Below are positions 23,319-32,378 of a DNA stretch of 64,000 nt, piece after piece. The DNA comes from Candidatus Avelusimicrobium intestinale (GTDB lineage Bacteria > Elusimicrobiota > Elusimicrobia > Elusimicrobiales > Elusimicrobiaceae). Each line of letters opens with the position of its first letter. Within the stretch, counting starts at the first letter, position 1. The notes under the pieces are model-generated. The model was not told the DNA's origin, did not search any database, and worked only from the letters and a program-made list of their open reading frames with translations. The stretch is taken from contig CACWYV010000003.1 of the NCBI GenBank assembly GCA_902765225.1, positions 124,001 to 188,000 of the forward strand, written 5' to 3'. A program made the position numbers and the translations under genes.

Positions 23319-23345
23319 AAGCCCCCTGCGAAGGGGGCTTTTTTG
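23319..23345 (+). terminator. Terminator after the Sel1-like gene
   Basis: Stem AAGCCCCCT (23319-23327) with AGGGGGCTT (23332-23340), then T run. Confidence 0.9.
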
Positions 23346-23374
23346 ATGTGGGTTTAAAATAAGAGTGGGCGGAA

Positions 23375-24568
23375 CTACTCCGTTAACGGAATAATTAACG
23401 AAGACCCATCAATGCCATTTTCCCACGGCACCAGCCAATCCTGCACCTTTTCAAAGGGAATAAACTCATAAGGAGAATTATGCCAAAAATCCAGGACGGA
23501 CAATTCGGGTCGGCGCATTCTTTGGCGTACAAAATCTCGGATGACTTCGCGTTGGAACGAGTCGTAAGGGTTTTTATATCGGGTCCATGATTGGTTAAAA
23601 GATTTCAAATAGCGGACTAGCGTTTCATAGGAAATATCGTGGTGTTGGGGAGAGTTCCTATAAAATTGTTTGGCTGTAATAAAAGGATCTGCCAATTTAG
23701 CCGCTCTAAAGTCTGCTACCACCAGCACACGTTTGGCAGGGTCGGTCTGGAGGTGTTCGGTAATTATGCCGGCTGCACGAAGTTCACGGGAAACGGTAAG
23801 AGAAGGGATATCCCAGTATCCGTATGTTTCACGGAATTTACTGACGGAAATGGGGCCTTCTTCGCGCGCTCTTTTAAAATCGGCAATCATCTGTTGCAAA
23901 CGTTTGGGGGAAATTGTAGAGGGCGATATATTGTCTACCGGCGTCAGTATTCCGGGGGTAACTCTTCCGGTCGGGACTCGCACCGATGGGGACGTCACTT
24001 CTTCTTCCGGCAGATAGACAGAATTCGGGCGGTTGGCTTCTCCCGGTGTGCGTGTGGGTAACGGCAATTCCAATGCCAGTTGCATGGCCCGGTCACTCAA
24101 ATCGCCCACGCGGATTTGGGCTACCTGCAATTCCAAATCTTCCCGCGGAAGACCTCTTTGCAATCCTTCTAATAACGTTAAAAAAGCATCGGTGTCCCGG
24201 GCATAACGTTTGGCATCTATGGAAGTTTCTACGGATCTATAGGCGGTTATGCACTTACTCCACGCACGGTCCAACAACTCTTGCAATTCAGGTACCTCTT
24301 CTCTGGGATACAAGGAGGAAAAAGTTTTTCCGTTTAAAGGATTGGTAAAACGGGTGTAGGAAGTCCGTTTACGGGGAGTATTAATAAGGGCTCGTTGGGC
24401 GGCTCTTGTAATCGCTTGTGTTAAATTGGTCCCGGTTGTACCGGCGATTAACTCTGTGACCGTTGTGACCGCGTTGGATCCACTTGGGGGCATAAGTTGT
24501 GCGTGGGAATCTGTCATTCCAACCAGCATCAAACCAGTCACATAACTTAAGAACATCCATTTCTTCAT
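23375..24568 (-). CDS. Secreted protein of unknown function
   Basis: Start set at the ATG at 24568, giving a clean signal peptide (MKKWMFLSYVTGLMLVGM, cut after SHA or AQ) and a ribosome site GGGAGG; an upstream ATG at 24634 would bury it. Mature part: Ala/Arg-rich helical region, then a Pro/Thr-rich linker (about 200-235), then a C-terminal region that repeats a pattern of helix plus short loop (KRLQQMIADFKRAR, VSKFRETYGYWDIPSLTVSREL, VADFRAAKLADPFITAKQFY, VIRDFVRQRMRRPELSVLDF). The repeats look like degenerate winged-helix or HTH units, odd for an exported protein. No family recognised. Confidence 0.6.
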   Translation of the reverse strand: MKKWMFLSYVTGLMLVGMTDSHAQLMPPSGSNAVTTVTELIAGTTGTNLTQAITRAAQRALINTPRKRTSYTRFTNPLNGKTFSSLYPREEVPELQELLDRAWSKCITAYRSVETSIDAKRYARDTDAFLTLLEGLQRGLPREDLELQVAQIRVGDLSDRAMQLALELPLPTRTPGEANRPNSVYLPEEEVTSPSVRVPTGRVTPGILTPVDNISPSTISPKRLQQMIADFKRAREEGPISVSKFRETYGYWDIPSLTVSRELRAAGIITEHLQTDPAKRVLVVADFRAAKLADPFITAKQFYRNSPQHHDISYETLVRYLKSFNQSWTRYKNPYDSFQREVIRDFVRQRMRRPELSVLDFWHNSPYEFIPFEKVQDWLVPWENGIDGSSLIIPLTE

Positions 24569-24663
24569 ACAAACAACCTCCCGGAAAGCTTTTATATATT
24601 TTATGAAAAATACGTTTAGCTTCGCGAGTAGCAAAAGACCTAGACGCTTCTAGGTCTTTAGAC

Positions 24664-25320
24664 CTATTTTCGGAGGGGGGAACGACGGGCGTTTTCTTCT
24701 TGATAGACAAGCAAAAAGCCGCTGGTCAGGGATACGGTGAACCGTTTGGCGGTGGCCTGGTTACTCAAACTACGGGTGGTACCAAGCGGTAAATACGCAT
24801 TTTGAAGCGGGAACTGAAGTCCACGCAACGTAACGCCGCGGCAGTTTTTAAGTGGCAGTAAACTTACTCGGGCCCCGGGTTGAGCGGTAAACAATCGGTG
24901 ACGAAAAACAGGGTAGATGCGCCACCCATTACCGGCTAGGCATATATCTAATTTTTTGGCATAGGGATATATGGCCAATAAATTGCCGAACGAAAAATCG
25001 ATTCGTCCGCCGGTAAATCCGGCTAAAGTGACGCGCCGGCAGTGATGTTTTACTAAAAAATCCAATGCTTTTTGTAAATCGGTTCTATGAGGATCGGGAA
25101 GATGTTCCCAAGCTGTTGCGGCAAATGTGCGGCGGGTGGTTAAAGAGACGGAATCCAAGTCTCCGATAATCAAATCCGGCGTAAGTCCGGCGGCGCGGGC
25201 TTGTTCGGCCCCTCCGTCCGCCGCTAAAATAAAATCAGCTGTTCGGGCCCACGCACGTAACAAACGGGATGAAACAGGTTCTCCGTTACCGATCAACAAT
25301 GTGTGATTCAATGCTTGCAC
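24664..25320 (-). CDS. thiN: Thiamine diphosphokinase
   Basis: Converts thiamine to thiamine diphosphate with ATP. Diagnostic motifs: LAADGGAEQA, DLIIGDLDS and the shortened HRTDLQKALDFL (usually Q-x-x-T-D). The C-terminal beta-sandwich (GARVSLLPL, GTTRSLSNQ) is present, and 218 residues is the normal length. GTG start at 25320 is supported by AGGAG five bases upstream. The gene starts inside the 3' end of the transporter gene (35-base overlap), so the two are coupled, which hints that the transporter moves a thiamine-related substrate. Confidence 0.88.
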   Translation of the reverse strand: MQALNHTLLIGNGEPVSSRLLRAWARTADFILAADGGAEQARAAGLTPDLIIGDLDSVSLTTRRTFAATAWEHLPDPHRTDLQKALDFLVKHHCRRVTLAGFTGGRIDFSFGNLLAIYPYAKKLDICLAGNGWRIYPVFRHRLFTAQPGARVSLLPLKNCRGVTLRGLQFPLQNAYLPLGTTRSLSNQATAKRFTVSLTSGFLLVYQEENARRSPLRK

Positions 25321-26722
25321 GGTGGCTCCTGAACAATAATAGAATCAGTAAACTGACACATACACCGATATAAAACGGGTCGCCCCAATCCAGCCATATC
25401 GGGGGAACGCAAAAACGCCACACAGTCATCGCGATAGCACTTAATACCGAGGAAGCTACAAACAATTTGTCGCTGATTCGACCGGGATAAACATAACCCA
25501 TTAAAATTGGCACCAGTAAACAGGCCGAAAAATACGAACCAAACACGAGCCAAATGGTTTTAAAACTTCCCTTAAAGCATAAGGCCAATGCAATGGACAG
25601 GGTTCCAACGGCAAAAATAGCAATCCGGTTGGATAAGATAATGTTGGGGAAACGTTTGCGCAGTAAGTCAAAACTGAGCGTATTAGAGGCGATGAATAAA
25701 AAGGAATTGAGGGTGGAGAGGATAATAGACAAAATACCCGCTACAAAAAATCCTCGTAAGCCGGCCGGGAGCAGCTGGATCGCATAGAAGAAATAGGCCT
25801 GACGGGGTTCAGCGTACGGCAACAAAGCACGGGCATAAAGAGCCCCTAGCGTGGTGCATAAATCAAAACAAAACCAGATAAATGTGGAGATTACAATTCC
25901 CGTTTTGACGACCCGGGGACTTTTGGCTGCAAAACACCGTTGGTAAAAGCTGGGGTCAATCAACGTGGACAGGGCAATGAATCCCCACACCAGTGTATTG
26001 AGCCAGGAGTTACCGCCCGTGATCGTAAAATGGGACGCAGGCAAATGGGCTTTTAAAAACGGGATTCCTCCGAATACCGATACTGAAAACACTACCACCA
26101 TTAGCACGGCACTGCACATGACAAAAAATTGGACTAGGTCGGAGAACACAACGGAACGAAATCCGCCCCAGGCAGTATACAGACAGGTGAACAAAGTACC
26201 ATAAATCATTCCCATCAGCACGCTGGTTCCAAACATCATATGCAAAAACAGTCCTAAACTGAGTACATAAACCACCGGCATAATGTAGAACAGGGTGAGC
26301 ACGGCAGAAACTTTGGCGGATTTGGGGCCAAACATACGTTCGGTTAAGTCAGGTAGCGTCATGGAATGGTAACGTGCAATTTTCCCGGCTAAAAAGAACG
26401 CAAAAATCAAATAGGCCACATACCAGAATAATCCCTGCGTTACAAAATTATAAATGCCATAGTTGAATGTAATCTCGCTGATACCAAAGATACCTCCGTA
26501 CCAGGTAGCCACTAGCGTGGCCACAAATAGCGGCAATGTCAACTGTCGGCCCATCAGCAAGTAATCTAACAGCCGCCGGGAATAAAGGCCCGTGATAGAG
26601 GCCTGCTTGGTTAAACGCAAGTGCCCGTAGGCAGCGGCCAAAGCCGTAGCCAGTAGAATGGCTGAAAATACTAGCCAGTCCTGCCATTGAAAATAAGCCA
26701 GGGTGTTGATTTCAGGTAACAT
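25286..26722 (-). CDS. Sodium:solute symporter (SSS family)
   Basis: 478 residues with about 13 hydrophobic helices and SSS landmarks: WYGGIFGISEITF in the third helix region, and GRIARYHSMTLPDL-like text after it (AGKIARYHSMTLPDLTE). It imports a solute with sodium; the substrate (sugar, vitamin, amino acid, sialate) cannot be read directly. The overlap with thiamine diphosphokinase raises thiamine or its precursor as a candidate, which is inference only. Its transcription start lies past a terminator belonging to the next gene upstream. Confidence 0.85.
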   Translation of the reverse strand: MLPEINTLAYFQWQDWLVFSAILLATALAAAYGHLRLTKQASITGLYSRRLLDYLLMGRQLTLPLFVATLVATWYGGIFGISEITFNYGIYNFVTQGLFWYVAYLIFAFFLAGKIARYHSMTLPDLTERMFGPKSAKVSAVLTLFYIMPVVYVLSLGLFLHMMFGTSVLMGMIYGTLFTCLYTAWGGFRSVVFSDLVQFFVMCSAVLMVVVFSVSVFGGIPFLKAHLPASHFTITGGNSWLNTLVWGFIALSTLIDPSFYQRCFAAKSPRVVKTGIVISTFIWFCFDLCTTLGALYARALLPYAEPRQAYFFYAIQLLPAGLRGFFVAGILSIILSTLNSFLFIASNTLSFDLLRKRFPNIILSNRIAIFAVGTLSIALALCFKGSFKTIWLVFGSYFSACLLVPILMGYVYPGRISDKLFVASSVLSAIAMTVWRFCVPPIWLDWGDPFYIGVCVSLLILLLFRSHRASIESHIVDR

Positions 26723-26728
26723 AACATA

Positions 26729-26755
26729 CAGCCCTTTGGAACGACAAGGGCTGTA
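26729..26755 (-). terminator. Terminator after the YfcC-type carrier
   Basis: Stem ACAGCCCTT (26729-26737) with AAGGGCTGT (26747-26755), between the carrier gene and the symporter gene, both on the minus strand. The T tract is weak. Confidence 0.7.
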
Positions 26756-26796
26756 TTTATTTTACTAAATAATGATGCTTTCGGCAGCTGAAAGGA

Positions 26797-28266
26797 TTAT
26801 TGCCATTGCATAAAATAAGGCGGAATCAGCAGCAGGAAGGAAAGCAAATACATGACTACCAGTAGCGGCAACATCCACTTGAGCCATTTGGGGTAAGCGA
26901 TGCGCGCAAAGCCGATGGCCGCGATAGTGACGGGGTCAGTAGGAATAACCATATTCATCCAACTGCCTCCCAACTGAAAGGCCAATACCATCGTTTGGCG
27001 CGTAATGCCCAAGAGGTCGGCTAACGGTGCCAGAATCGGCATGGTCAGTACGGCCTTGCTGGAGCCGGACGGGATGAAGAAATCAATGACTGTTTGTAAC
27101 ATCATCGCCGCCCACGAGGCACAAATCGGGTGCAGGTGTTTAATGACGCCGGACATGGCCTCCAATAACGTATCCAAAATATGTCCGTTATTGGCTACGA
27201 TCACAATGGCTTGGGCAAAGCACAACAGCATAGCGATTTCCGCCATGCTACGTACCCCGTCAAAAAAGGCGTCGCTAAATTGTTGCATTTTCATTTTGCC
27301 TAAAATCCCGCACAAAAATCCAATGCCCAAAAACCAGGCGGCAATTTCGGTGATGTACCAACCGGAATTTTCCAGTTTCAGCCACGTCATCAAATCTAGG
27401 CCCCAGGTTTGGTGAATAAACGCACAAATCTGCGGTTTTAATACGCCGATAATTAAGCCAGCCATTCCCAGGCCGAAAGCTGTCAGTACCCATTTTTGAC
27501 GCCGGGTGATGTGGGTATCTGTTTTGTTCAATTTAAGTTCTTTGCGTTTCTCAATATCAAATTCGTACGTGATACTGCGGGTAGGGTCCTTTTGTACCCG
27601 CCGGGCATAGATAGAAAACCAGACAATGATGACCGTAGTACAAATGGCCCAAATAAGTAGGCGGTATCCCAAACCGGAATAAAGCGGTACCTGGGCGATC
27701 CCCTGAGCAATACCGACGGTAAACGGATTGGTAAATGCGGCCGCAAATCCAACGCCGGCTCCCACAAACGGAATTGCCGTACCCAGGGCGGAGTCATAGC
27801 CCAGAGAGAGAGCCAGCGGAATAAAGATAGGTACAAAAATAAGGGCTTCTTCGCACATACCGAAGGTGGCCCCGCATAGCGAAAAAACAATTACCCCCAA
27901 TGGAATAAACAAAAAGCGCAGTTTGGGGTTACGTTGGAAAAATCCGCTAGCGGCTTGAATACCGGCAGCAATGGAACCGGTTTTTTCAATGATGTTAAGG
28001 ACCCCGCCAATCAACAACAAAAATACAATGACTTCAGCCGTCTTGGAAAATCCTTGTACGGGGGCTTTTAACAAATCAAACAATCCTTGGGGGGCGGCTT
28101 CCACCCGGTGGTAAGTGCCGGCTACCACTACTTGCCGACCGTCGGCATCCGTGCTCCTTTCATAAGCGCCGGACGGAACAATCCACGTCAGGGCGGCTAC
28201 AATCGCCAAAATGGATAGAATAATGGCGAAGGTGTTTAACTTAATTTTAGACAGTACTCTGGACAT
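26797..28266 (-). CDS. YfcC/DcuC-type carrier (amino acid or dicarboxylate)
   Basis: About 489 residues, 11-13 hydrophobic segments. YfcC-family features: N-terminal WIVPSGAYER, GGVLNIIEKTGSI, FSLCGATFGMCEEALIFVPI and the C-terminal FFIPSGSSKAVLTMPILAPLADLLG. Members exchange arginine/ornithine, basic amino acids or C4-dicarboxylates. Start placed at 28266 (MSRVLSKIKLNTF) with AAAGGAA upstream; the 20 residues before it look like leader. A fermentative energy or nitrogen role is plausible; the substrate is not determined. Confidence 0.8.
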   Translation of the reverse strand: MSRVLSKIKLNTFAIILSILAIVAALTWIVPSGAYERSTDADGRQVVVAGTYHRVEAAPQGLFDLLKAPVQGFSKTAEVIVFLLLIGGVLNIIEKTGSIAAGIQAASGFFQRNPKLRFLFIPLGVIVFSLCGATFGMCEEALIFVPIFIPLALSLGYDSALGTAIPFVGAGVGFAAAFTNPFTVGIAQGIAQVPLYSGLGYRLLIWAICTTVIIVWFSIYARRVQKDPTRSITYEFDIEKRKELKLNKTDTHITRRQKWVLTAFGLGMAGLIIGVLKPQICAFIHQTWGLDLMTWLKLENSGWYITEIAAWFLGIGFLCGILGKMKMQQFSDAFFDGVRSMAEIAMLLCFAQAIVIVANNGHILDTLLEAMSGVIKHLHPICASWAAMMLQTVIDFFIPSGSSKAVLTMPILAPLADLLGITRQTMVLAFQLGGSWMNMVIPTDPVTIAAIGFARIAYPKWLKWMLPLLVVMYLLSFLLLIPPYFMQWQ

Positions 28267-28395
28267 TTCCTTTTGAGTTTCCTCCTTATAATTACATACA
28301 AAAAACGCTAAGTTCTTATTATACAAAATCCGTCACATAAAAAAAGATTTATTTTTACCGTATCCGTCCACGTCATTATTTTATATACTCTATCT

Positions 28396-29106
28396 ATGCT
28401 TTATATCGTTCCTACCCCCATTGGGAATTTGCAGGACATAACGTTGCGCGCGTTGGATATATTGAAAAGCGCGGACGTGATTTTTTGCGAAGATACACGC
28501 CGCACACAGGGGCTATTGTCTCATTTCGTTTTGTCTAAACCCACCCTTCGCTACAACGAAAATGATGACCGTTCCGTTTCCCGTTGCGTAGAAATTTTAC
28601 AACAGGGGAAAACGGCCGCGTTGGTGTCCGATTGCGGCACGCCGTGTATTTCGGATCCGGGGTGGAAGTTAGTCCGGCAGGCCCTCAAAGCAGGGGTCAA
28701 AGTTTCCTCGCTCCCCGGGCCGAGCGCAGTGGCGTGTGCGCTGGCCGGGGCGGGCATTACCGGCGGGGCATTCACTTTTTTGGGGTTTTTGCCGCGTAAA
28801 CCCGGTAAGGCCGCTAAATTGATTTCCCAGGCCTATGCATTGGGGGTGCCCGTTGTGTTGTATGAATCCCCCTACCGCGTAGTAAAAATGTTGGGGTTGA
28901 TTTCACAAACATTGGGGGAAGGTACCCCGGTCATTGTAGCGCGGGAACTTTCCAAGGTGTACGAAGAATGGTTGCGTGGCTCGGCAGACGAAGTGGGCCG
29001 GACGTTGGCAGCGCGGGCTAAAGTACAAGGGGAATTTGTGCTGATTATTGATCGGCCGGGTACGGAACAGAAAGAGGAGAATTTGAATGAAGACCCGCAT
29101 TTTTGA
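28396..29106 (+). CDS. rsmI: 16S rRNA C1402 2'-O-methyltransferase
   Basis: SAM-dependent tetrapyrrole-methylase-fold enzyme that methylates the ribose of C1402 in the decoding centre. It starts LYIVPTPIGNLQDITLRALD and has FCEDTRRTQGLLSH, ALVSDCGTPCISDPGW and FLPRKPGKAAKL, all diagnostic of RsmI. At 236 residues it lacks the C-terminal small domain of the roughly 280-residue relatives. It overlaps the TsaC gene by 20 bases. Confidence 0.95.
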   Translation: MLYIVPTPIGNLQDITLRALDILKSADVIFCEDTRRTQGLLSHFVLSKPTLRYNENDDRSVSRCVEILQQGKTAALVSDCGTPCISDPGWKLVRQALKAGVKVSSLPGPSAVACALAGAGITGGAFTFLGFLPRKPGKAAKLISQAYALGVPVVLYESPYRVVKMLGLISQTLGEGTPVIVARELSKVYEEWLRGSADEVGRTLAARAKVQGEFVLIIDRPGTEQKEENLNEDPHF

Positions 29107-29719
29107 AGCCGCCCAAATGACACGGCAAGATAAAGAAGAATTAAGCCGGGCGTTATCAGCCGGGGCGGTAGCTGTGTTACCGACGGATACGGTGTACGGT
29201 TTGGGAACAGGGGGAAACCGGGAACGCGGTATACAAACAATTTACCGGCTGAAAAATCGTCCTGCTACCAGTCCACTTCCTTTGTTAAGCGGCGGTACGG
29301 AACAGGTGCATCCGTGGGCGCAGTTTTCGCCGCAAGCGGAACGCTTGGCCGCTCGGTTTTGGCCCGGGGCCCTTACACTCATTTTGCCGCCGACGGAGGA
29401 CGGGCTTGTGTTGGCGCGCGGATTTACCGGTTTGGGATTTCGTGTTCCGGGGTATGCTTTTTTGGTAGAATTACTGCAGGGGATGTCCGTACCGATGGCG
29501 TGTACCAGTGCTAATTTGCATGGGCAACCTGTTATTACGGACGAACACATTTTGGTGGAAACCTTTAACGGTCAAGTAGATTATATTGTACGGGCGGGTA
29601 CGCTCAGCCCGGTGGCTTCCAGTGTGGTAGATTTGACGGCGCAGCCGCGGCTCTTGCGGGAGGGCGCTTTGACACGGACAGTTCTGGAGAACGTGCTGGA
29701 TTGTCCGTTTGCAAATTGA
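29087..29719 (+). CDS. tsaC: L-threonylcarbamoyladenylate synthase (TsaC/YrdC)
   Basis: Makes threonylcarbamoyl-AMP from threonine, bicarbonate and ATP, the first step of tRNA t6A37. The YrdC fold shows in AVAVLPTDTVYGLGTGG, IYRLKNRPATSPLPLL, FWPGALTLILP, LGFRVPGYAF and CTSANLHGQP. The normally KR-containing motif reads LKNRPATSP, a mild variant. 210 residues. Good ribosome site GAGGAGAA inside the rsmI end. TsaE and TsaB for the same pathway lie at the far end of the window. Confidence 0.93.
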   Translation: MKTRIFEAAQMTRQDKEELSRALSAGAVAVLPTDTVYGLGTGGNRERGIQTIYRLKNRPATSPLPLLSGGTEQVHPWAQFSPQAERLAARFWPGALTLILPPTEDGLVLARGFTGLGFRVPGYAFLVELLQGMSVPMACTSANLHGQPVITDEHILVETFNGQVDYIVRAGTLSPVASSVVDLTAQPRLLREGALTRTVLENVLDCPFAN

Positions 29720-29729
29720 GGAGGGATTT

Positions 29730-30701
29730 ATGCCTTGGCAGGAAGTGGTCGTATACAGTATTATCGCGGCGACATCTATGGCGTTGATAGCGTCGCTTAT
29801 CACACGGAAATTTGTGTTGCGCCGCATGAACCGCACCATCATGAAAGCGGAGCACAACTATCAACAGCAAATTGCCACGTTGCAGATGCAATTATCCGGT
29901 AAAGTAACGGTGTTGGAGAGTATTGTCAACAAGTTGCGTTTGTCCAACCAAGAGTTAACCCGCTTAAATGAAATTCGTTCCAAGTTTATGTCTATTGTAG
30001 CGCACGATTTACGCCAACCGCTGACGTCTATCCAAGGGTTTGCATCCGTTCTGATGATGGATAATCCGCAAGGGGATGGAGCCAACGACCAAATTGCACT
30101 CAATAACATTTTAAAAGCCACCGATAACATGAATATGTTGATGGCCGACTTGATGGATATTTCTATGATTGAGTCCGGCCGTTTTAAAATGGAAGCACAA
30201 GCTTTTAATTTTAACACCTTAATCAATGATGTGGTTACTTTGCAGGCCGTCAATGCCCAAAAGCGCGGGATTTTCCTACAGAAATATGATTACCCTACCG
30301 AAGTTACCGTGGTGGCGGACCGATTCCGTATTTCGCAAGTATTGAGTAACCTTATCGGTAATGCCGTCAAATTTGCTCCGCAAGGGGGCCGGGTGGAGGT
30401 GGGATTTTACGAGGAGCCGGACCAGATTGTTTGCCGCGTGTCCGACAATGGGCCGGGTATTTTACACACGGAAAAAGAAAAAATCTTTCAAAAATTTCAC
30501 CAATCCGAAAACGACCGCAACCTGCGTAAACAGGGGTGGGGATTAGGACTCTCTATCGCGCAGGAAATTGTTCACGCGCACGGGGGTACTATGAGCGTGG
30601 AAAGCGCCGGATTGGGGCAAGGGGCTGTGTTTTGGTTTACACTTCCCAAAAATCCGGTTCCCGGTGCCATAGCCCGGGTAACGGTGGAAGATAAAAAATA
30701 G
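29730..30701 (+). CDS. Sensor histidine kinase
   Basis: Start at 29730 (MPWQEVVVYS), with AGGAGGGATTT directly before it. One transmembrane helix (residues about 6-28), a coiled-coil (about 38-90), the HisKA box SIVAHDLRQPLTSIQGF with the phospho-accepting His, then HATPase motifs NLIGNAVKFAPQGG, VSDNGPGI and GWGLGLSIAQEIV. There is no sensory domain outside the membrane stub, so it probably reads a cytosolic or protein signal. No response regulator is adjacent; the single-domain receiver at 43201 is a possible partner. Confidence 0.9.
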   Translation: MPWQEVVVYSIIAATSMALIASLITRKFVLRRMNRTIMKAEHNYQQQIATLQMQLSGKVTVLESIVNKLRLSNQELTRLNEIRSKFMSIVAHDLRQPLTSIQGFASVLMMDNPQGDGANDQIALNNILKATDNMNMLMADLMDISMIESGRFKMEAQAFNFNTLINDVVTLQAVNAQKRGIFLQKYDYPTEVTVVADRFRISQVLSNLIGNAVKFAPQGGRVEVGFYEEPDQIVCRVSDNGPGILHTEKEKIFQKFHQSENDRNLRKQGWGLGLSIAQEIVHAHGGTMSVESAGLGQGAVFWFTLPKNPVPGAIARVTVEDKK

Positions 30702-30811
30702 AAATGGGATGGCTGCCGGTATTCGTGTTTTTTCCACGGTTTTTTGATATTCCGGTAGGCAGTTGTCATCAGGATATCGCTCGTCAAATTGCGACGTATT
30801 TCTATCAGGGT

Positions 30812-30837
30812 AAACCCTACAGTCCGCTGTGGGGTTT
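30812..30837. terminator. Terminator between the kinase and dacB
   Basis: AAACCCTACAG (30812-30822) pairs with CTGTGGGGTTT (30827-30837) with one wobble. It serves converging genes. Confidence 0.65.
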
Positions 30838-30864
30838 TCTGATTTTATCCCGTTGCGGTAAAAA

Positions 30865-32325
30865 TTATTTTACTTGGAGCAATTCCTTCAAAATATCTTC
30901 GTGGATGCGGAATAAAGATTCGTCTTTGCCGGCCAAATTGTTTGCCATAAATACGAAAGCAATCAACTGACCGTTTTCTGCCCGCACATAGCCGGCGGCG
31001 GCTTTGACACTGTCAATGGTTCCGCCTTTGACGCGCACATCATTGATCTTCTTTTTGGGCTTTAGATAGCGTCGCAAGACTAACAAATCCCCGCGGTCAT
31101 CGGGAGTCGCCAGCGAGTTATAATAATACTCAAAGTTGGGACTGCGCGCCATAAACAGGAGTGTATTTAATAAGACCCGCGGAGTAACCAAATTGTCTCG
31201 GGAAAGGCCGCTTCCGTCGTGCAGAACTACTTCATTCGGGGCGGCAATTCCGTGAGTGACTAAGAATTTTCTCAGTTGCGCTACGCCGTTTTCTACGCTG
31301 CCTTTTTGTCCCGCCTGTACGGCCAAGTGCCGCAGTAACATGTCGGCATACAAATTAAAACTGCGTTTGTTGACAATCCACACAATGTCTTTTAATTCAG
31401 GCGATTGATACGTGTGCAGCAATTGTAAGGAATTATAATCGGGTGCCCGAGAGAGTGTTTCCCAGGTGCCGGTTACAGCAATGTTTTGCTCGGCCAATGC
31501 CTGGCGTAAAGCCTCCAGGGCAAAAAGCGCCGGATCGGGTAACGCACCTTTAATAGTAAATCCTGTCAAACTGGTGGGAATGGTTCCGAAAATTTTTAAA
31601 TCATACTGGCCGGGTGCTGCATAGACATATGCATTGTCTTGCTTGGTTTTTCCGTCAGTCGTTACAAAAGATTCTAACCGGATTTGTGGCAAATCCGGTA
31701 CAATATGGCTGACCGGAGCAGGTTGGTTGCCGCGCAATTGAGGTTTGAAATGAATTTCAAACGAATTATCATTGAAACACAACGGACTGGCCGGTGCCGC
31801 AAAATAATTGCCCATGTTTTCCCAGTTCACCTTGGGAGCTATGGAAGGACCTTCAAACAAAGATACATCCGCGTATAAGTTGCCTTCTATTTTTTTAATC
31901 CCGGCCTCTTTAACGGCTTTGGCCCAACGGCGGGCCACGATTTCCCATTTTTCCGCACCGGTTACACGCGTGGAACCCAAAGTCATATCCCCGCCGCCTT
32001 GCAAATAAAGTGCTCCGTGTAATACCCCCTGCGCATCGGGGGTGCCTTGCGCATACAACCGGGTCTGAAAACGGTGGTGCGGGCCAAATACTTCCAGGGC
32101 GGCGGCGGTCGTTAGTAATTTAAGGGTGCTGGCCGGAGTCAGGCGGGTGTGTTCCTGCACGGAAAAAAGAGTCTGGGAACCGCCTTGCGCCATACTGGCC
32201 GCACCACCCCACAACGCCCCCTGTAAAAAGGGGTGCTGGAGTTTATTTTCTACAAAAGTTTGCAGCGGTTGGGCAGAAATTGCCAGGGCTGCCGTGCTCA
32301 TCAAAATAGATAATATCAAACGCAT
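30865..32325 (-). CDS. dacB: D-alanyl-D-alanine carboxypeptidase/endopeptidase (PBP4 type)
   Basis: Periplasmic peptidoglycan hydrolase. Start at 32325 gives the signal peptide MRLILSILMSTAALAISAQ with GGAGAAAC upstream. Catalytic S-x-x-K is PASTLKLLT, the second motif region is around HDGSGLSRDNLVTP, and the K-G-G triad is VKGGTIDSVKAAAGYV. The large insertion domain of class C type 5 PBPs (about residues 80-250) is present. 486 residues, typical. It should trim or cut peptide stems in the sacculus. Confidence 0.92.
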   Translation of the reverse strand: MRLILSILMSTAALAISAQPLQTFVENKLQHPFLQGALWGGAASMAQGGSQTLFSVQEHTRLTPASTLKLLTTAAALEVFGPHHRFQTRLYAQGTPDAQGVLHGALYLQGGGDMTLGSTRVTGAEKWEIVARRWAKAVKEAGIKKIEGNLYADVSLFEGPSIAPKVNWENMGNYFAAPASPLCFNDNSFEIHFKPQLRGNQPAPVSHIVPDLPQIRLESFVTTDGKTKQDNAYVYAAPGQYDLKIFGTIPTSLTGFTIKGALPDPALFALEALRQALAEQNIAVTGTWETLSRAPDYNSLQLLHTYQSPELKDIVWIVNKRSFNLYADMLLRHLAVQAGQKGSVENGVAQLRKFLVTHGIAAPNEVVLHDGSGLSRDNLVTPRVLLNTLLFMARSPNFEYYYNSLATPDDRGDLLVLRRYLKPKKKINDVRVKGGTIDSVKAAAGYVRAENGQLIAFVFMANNLAGKDESLFRIHEDILKELLQVK

Positions 32326-32378
32326 ATATAGTTTCTCCGATTTGTATGCCGTCAAGTCACCGCATTTCACCTATAAAT

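Noticed and set aside
30704-30970. A possible 88-residue protein after the histidine kinase
   Set aside because: It runs through a terminator hairpin and into dacB on the opposite strand, with no ribosome site.
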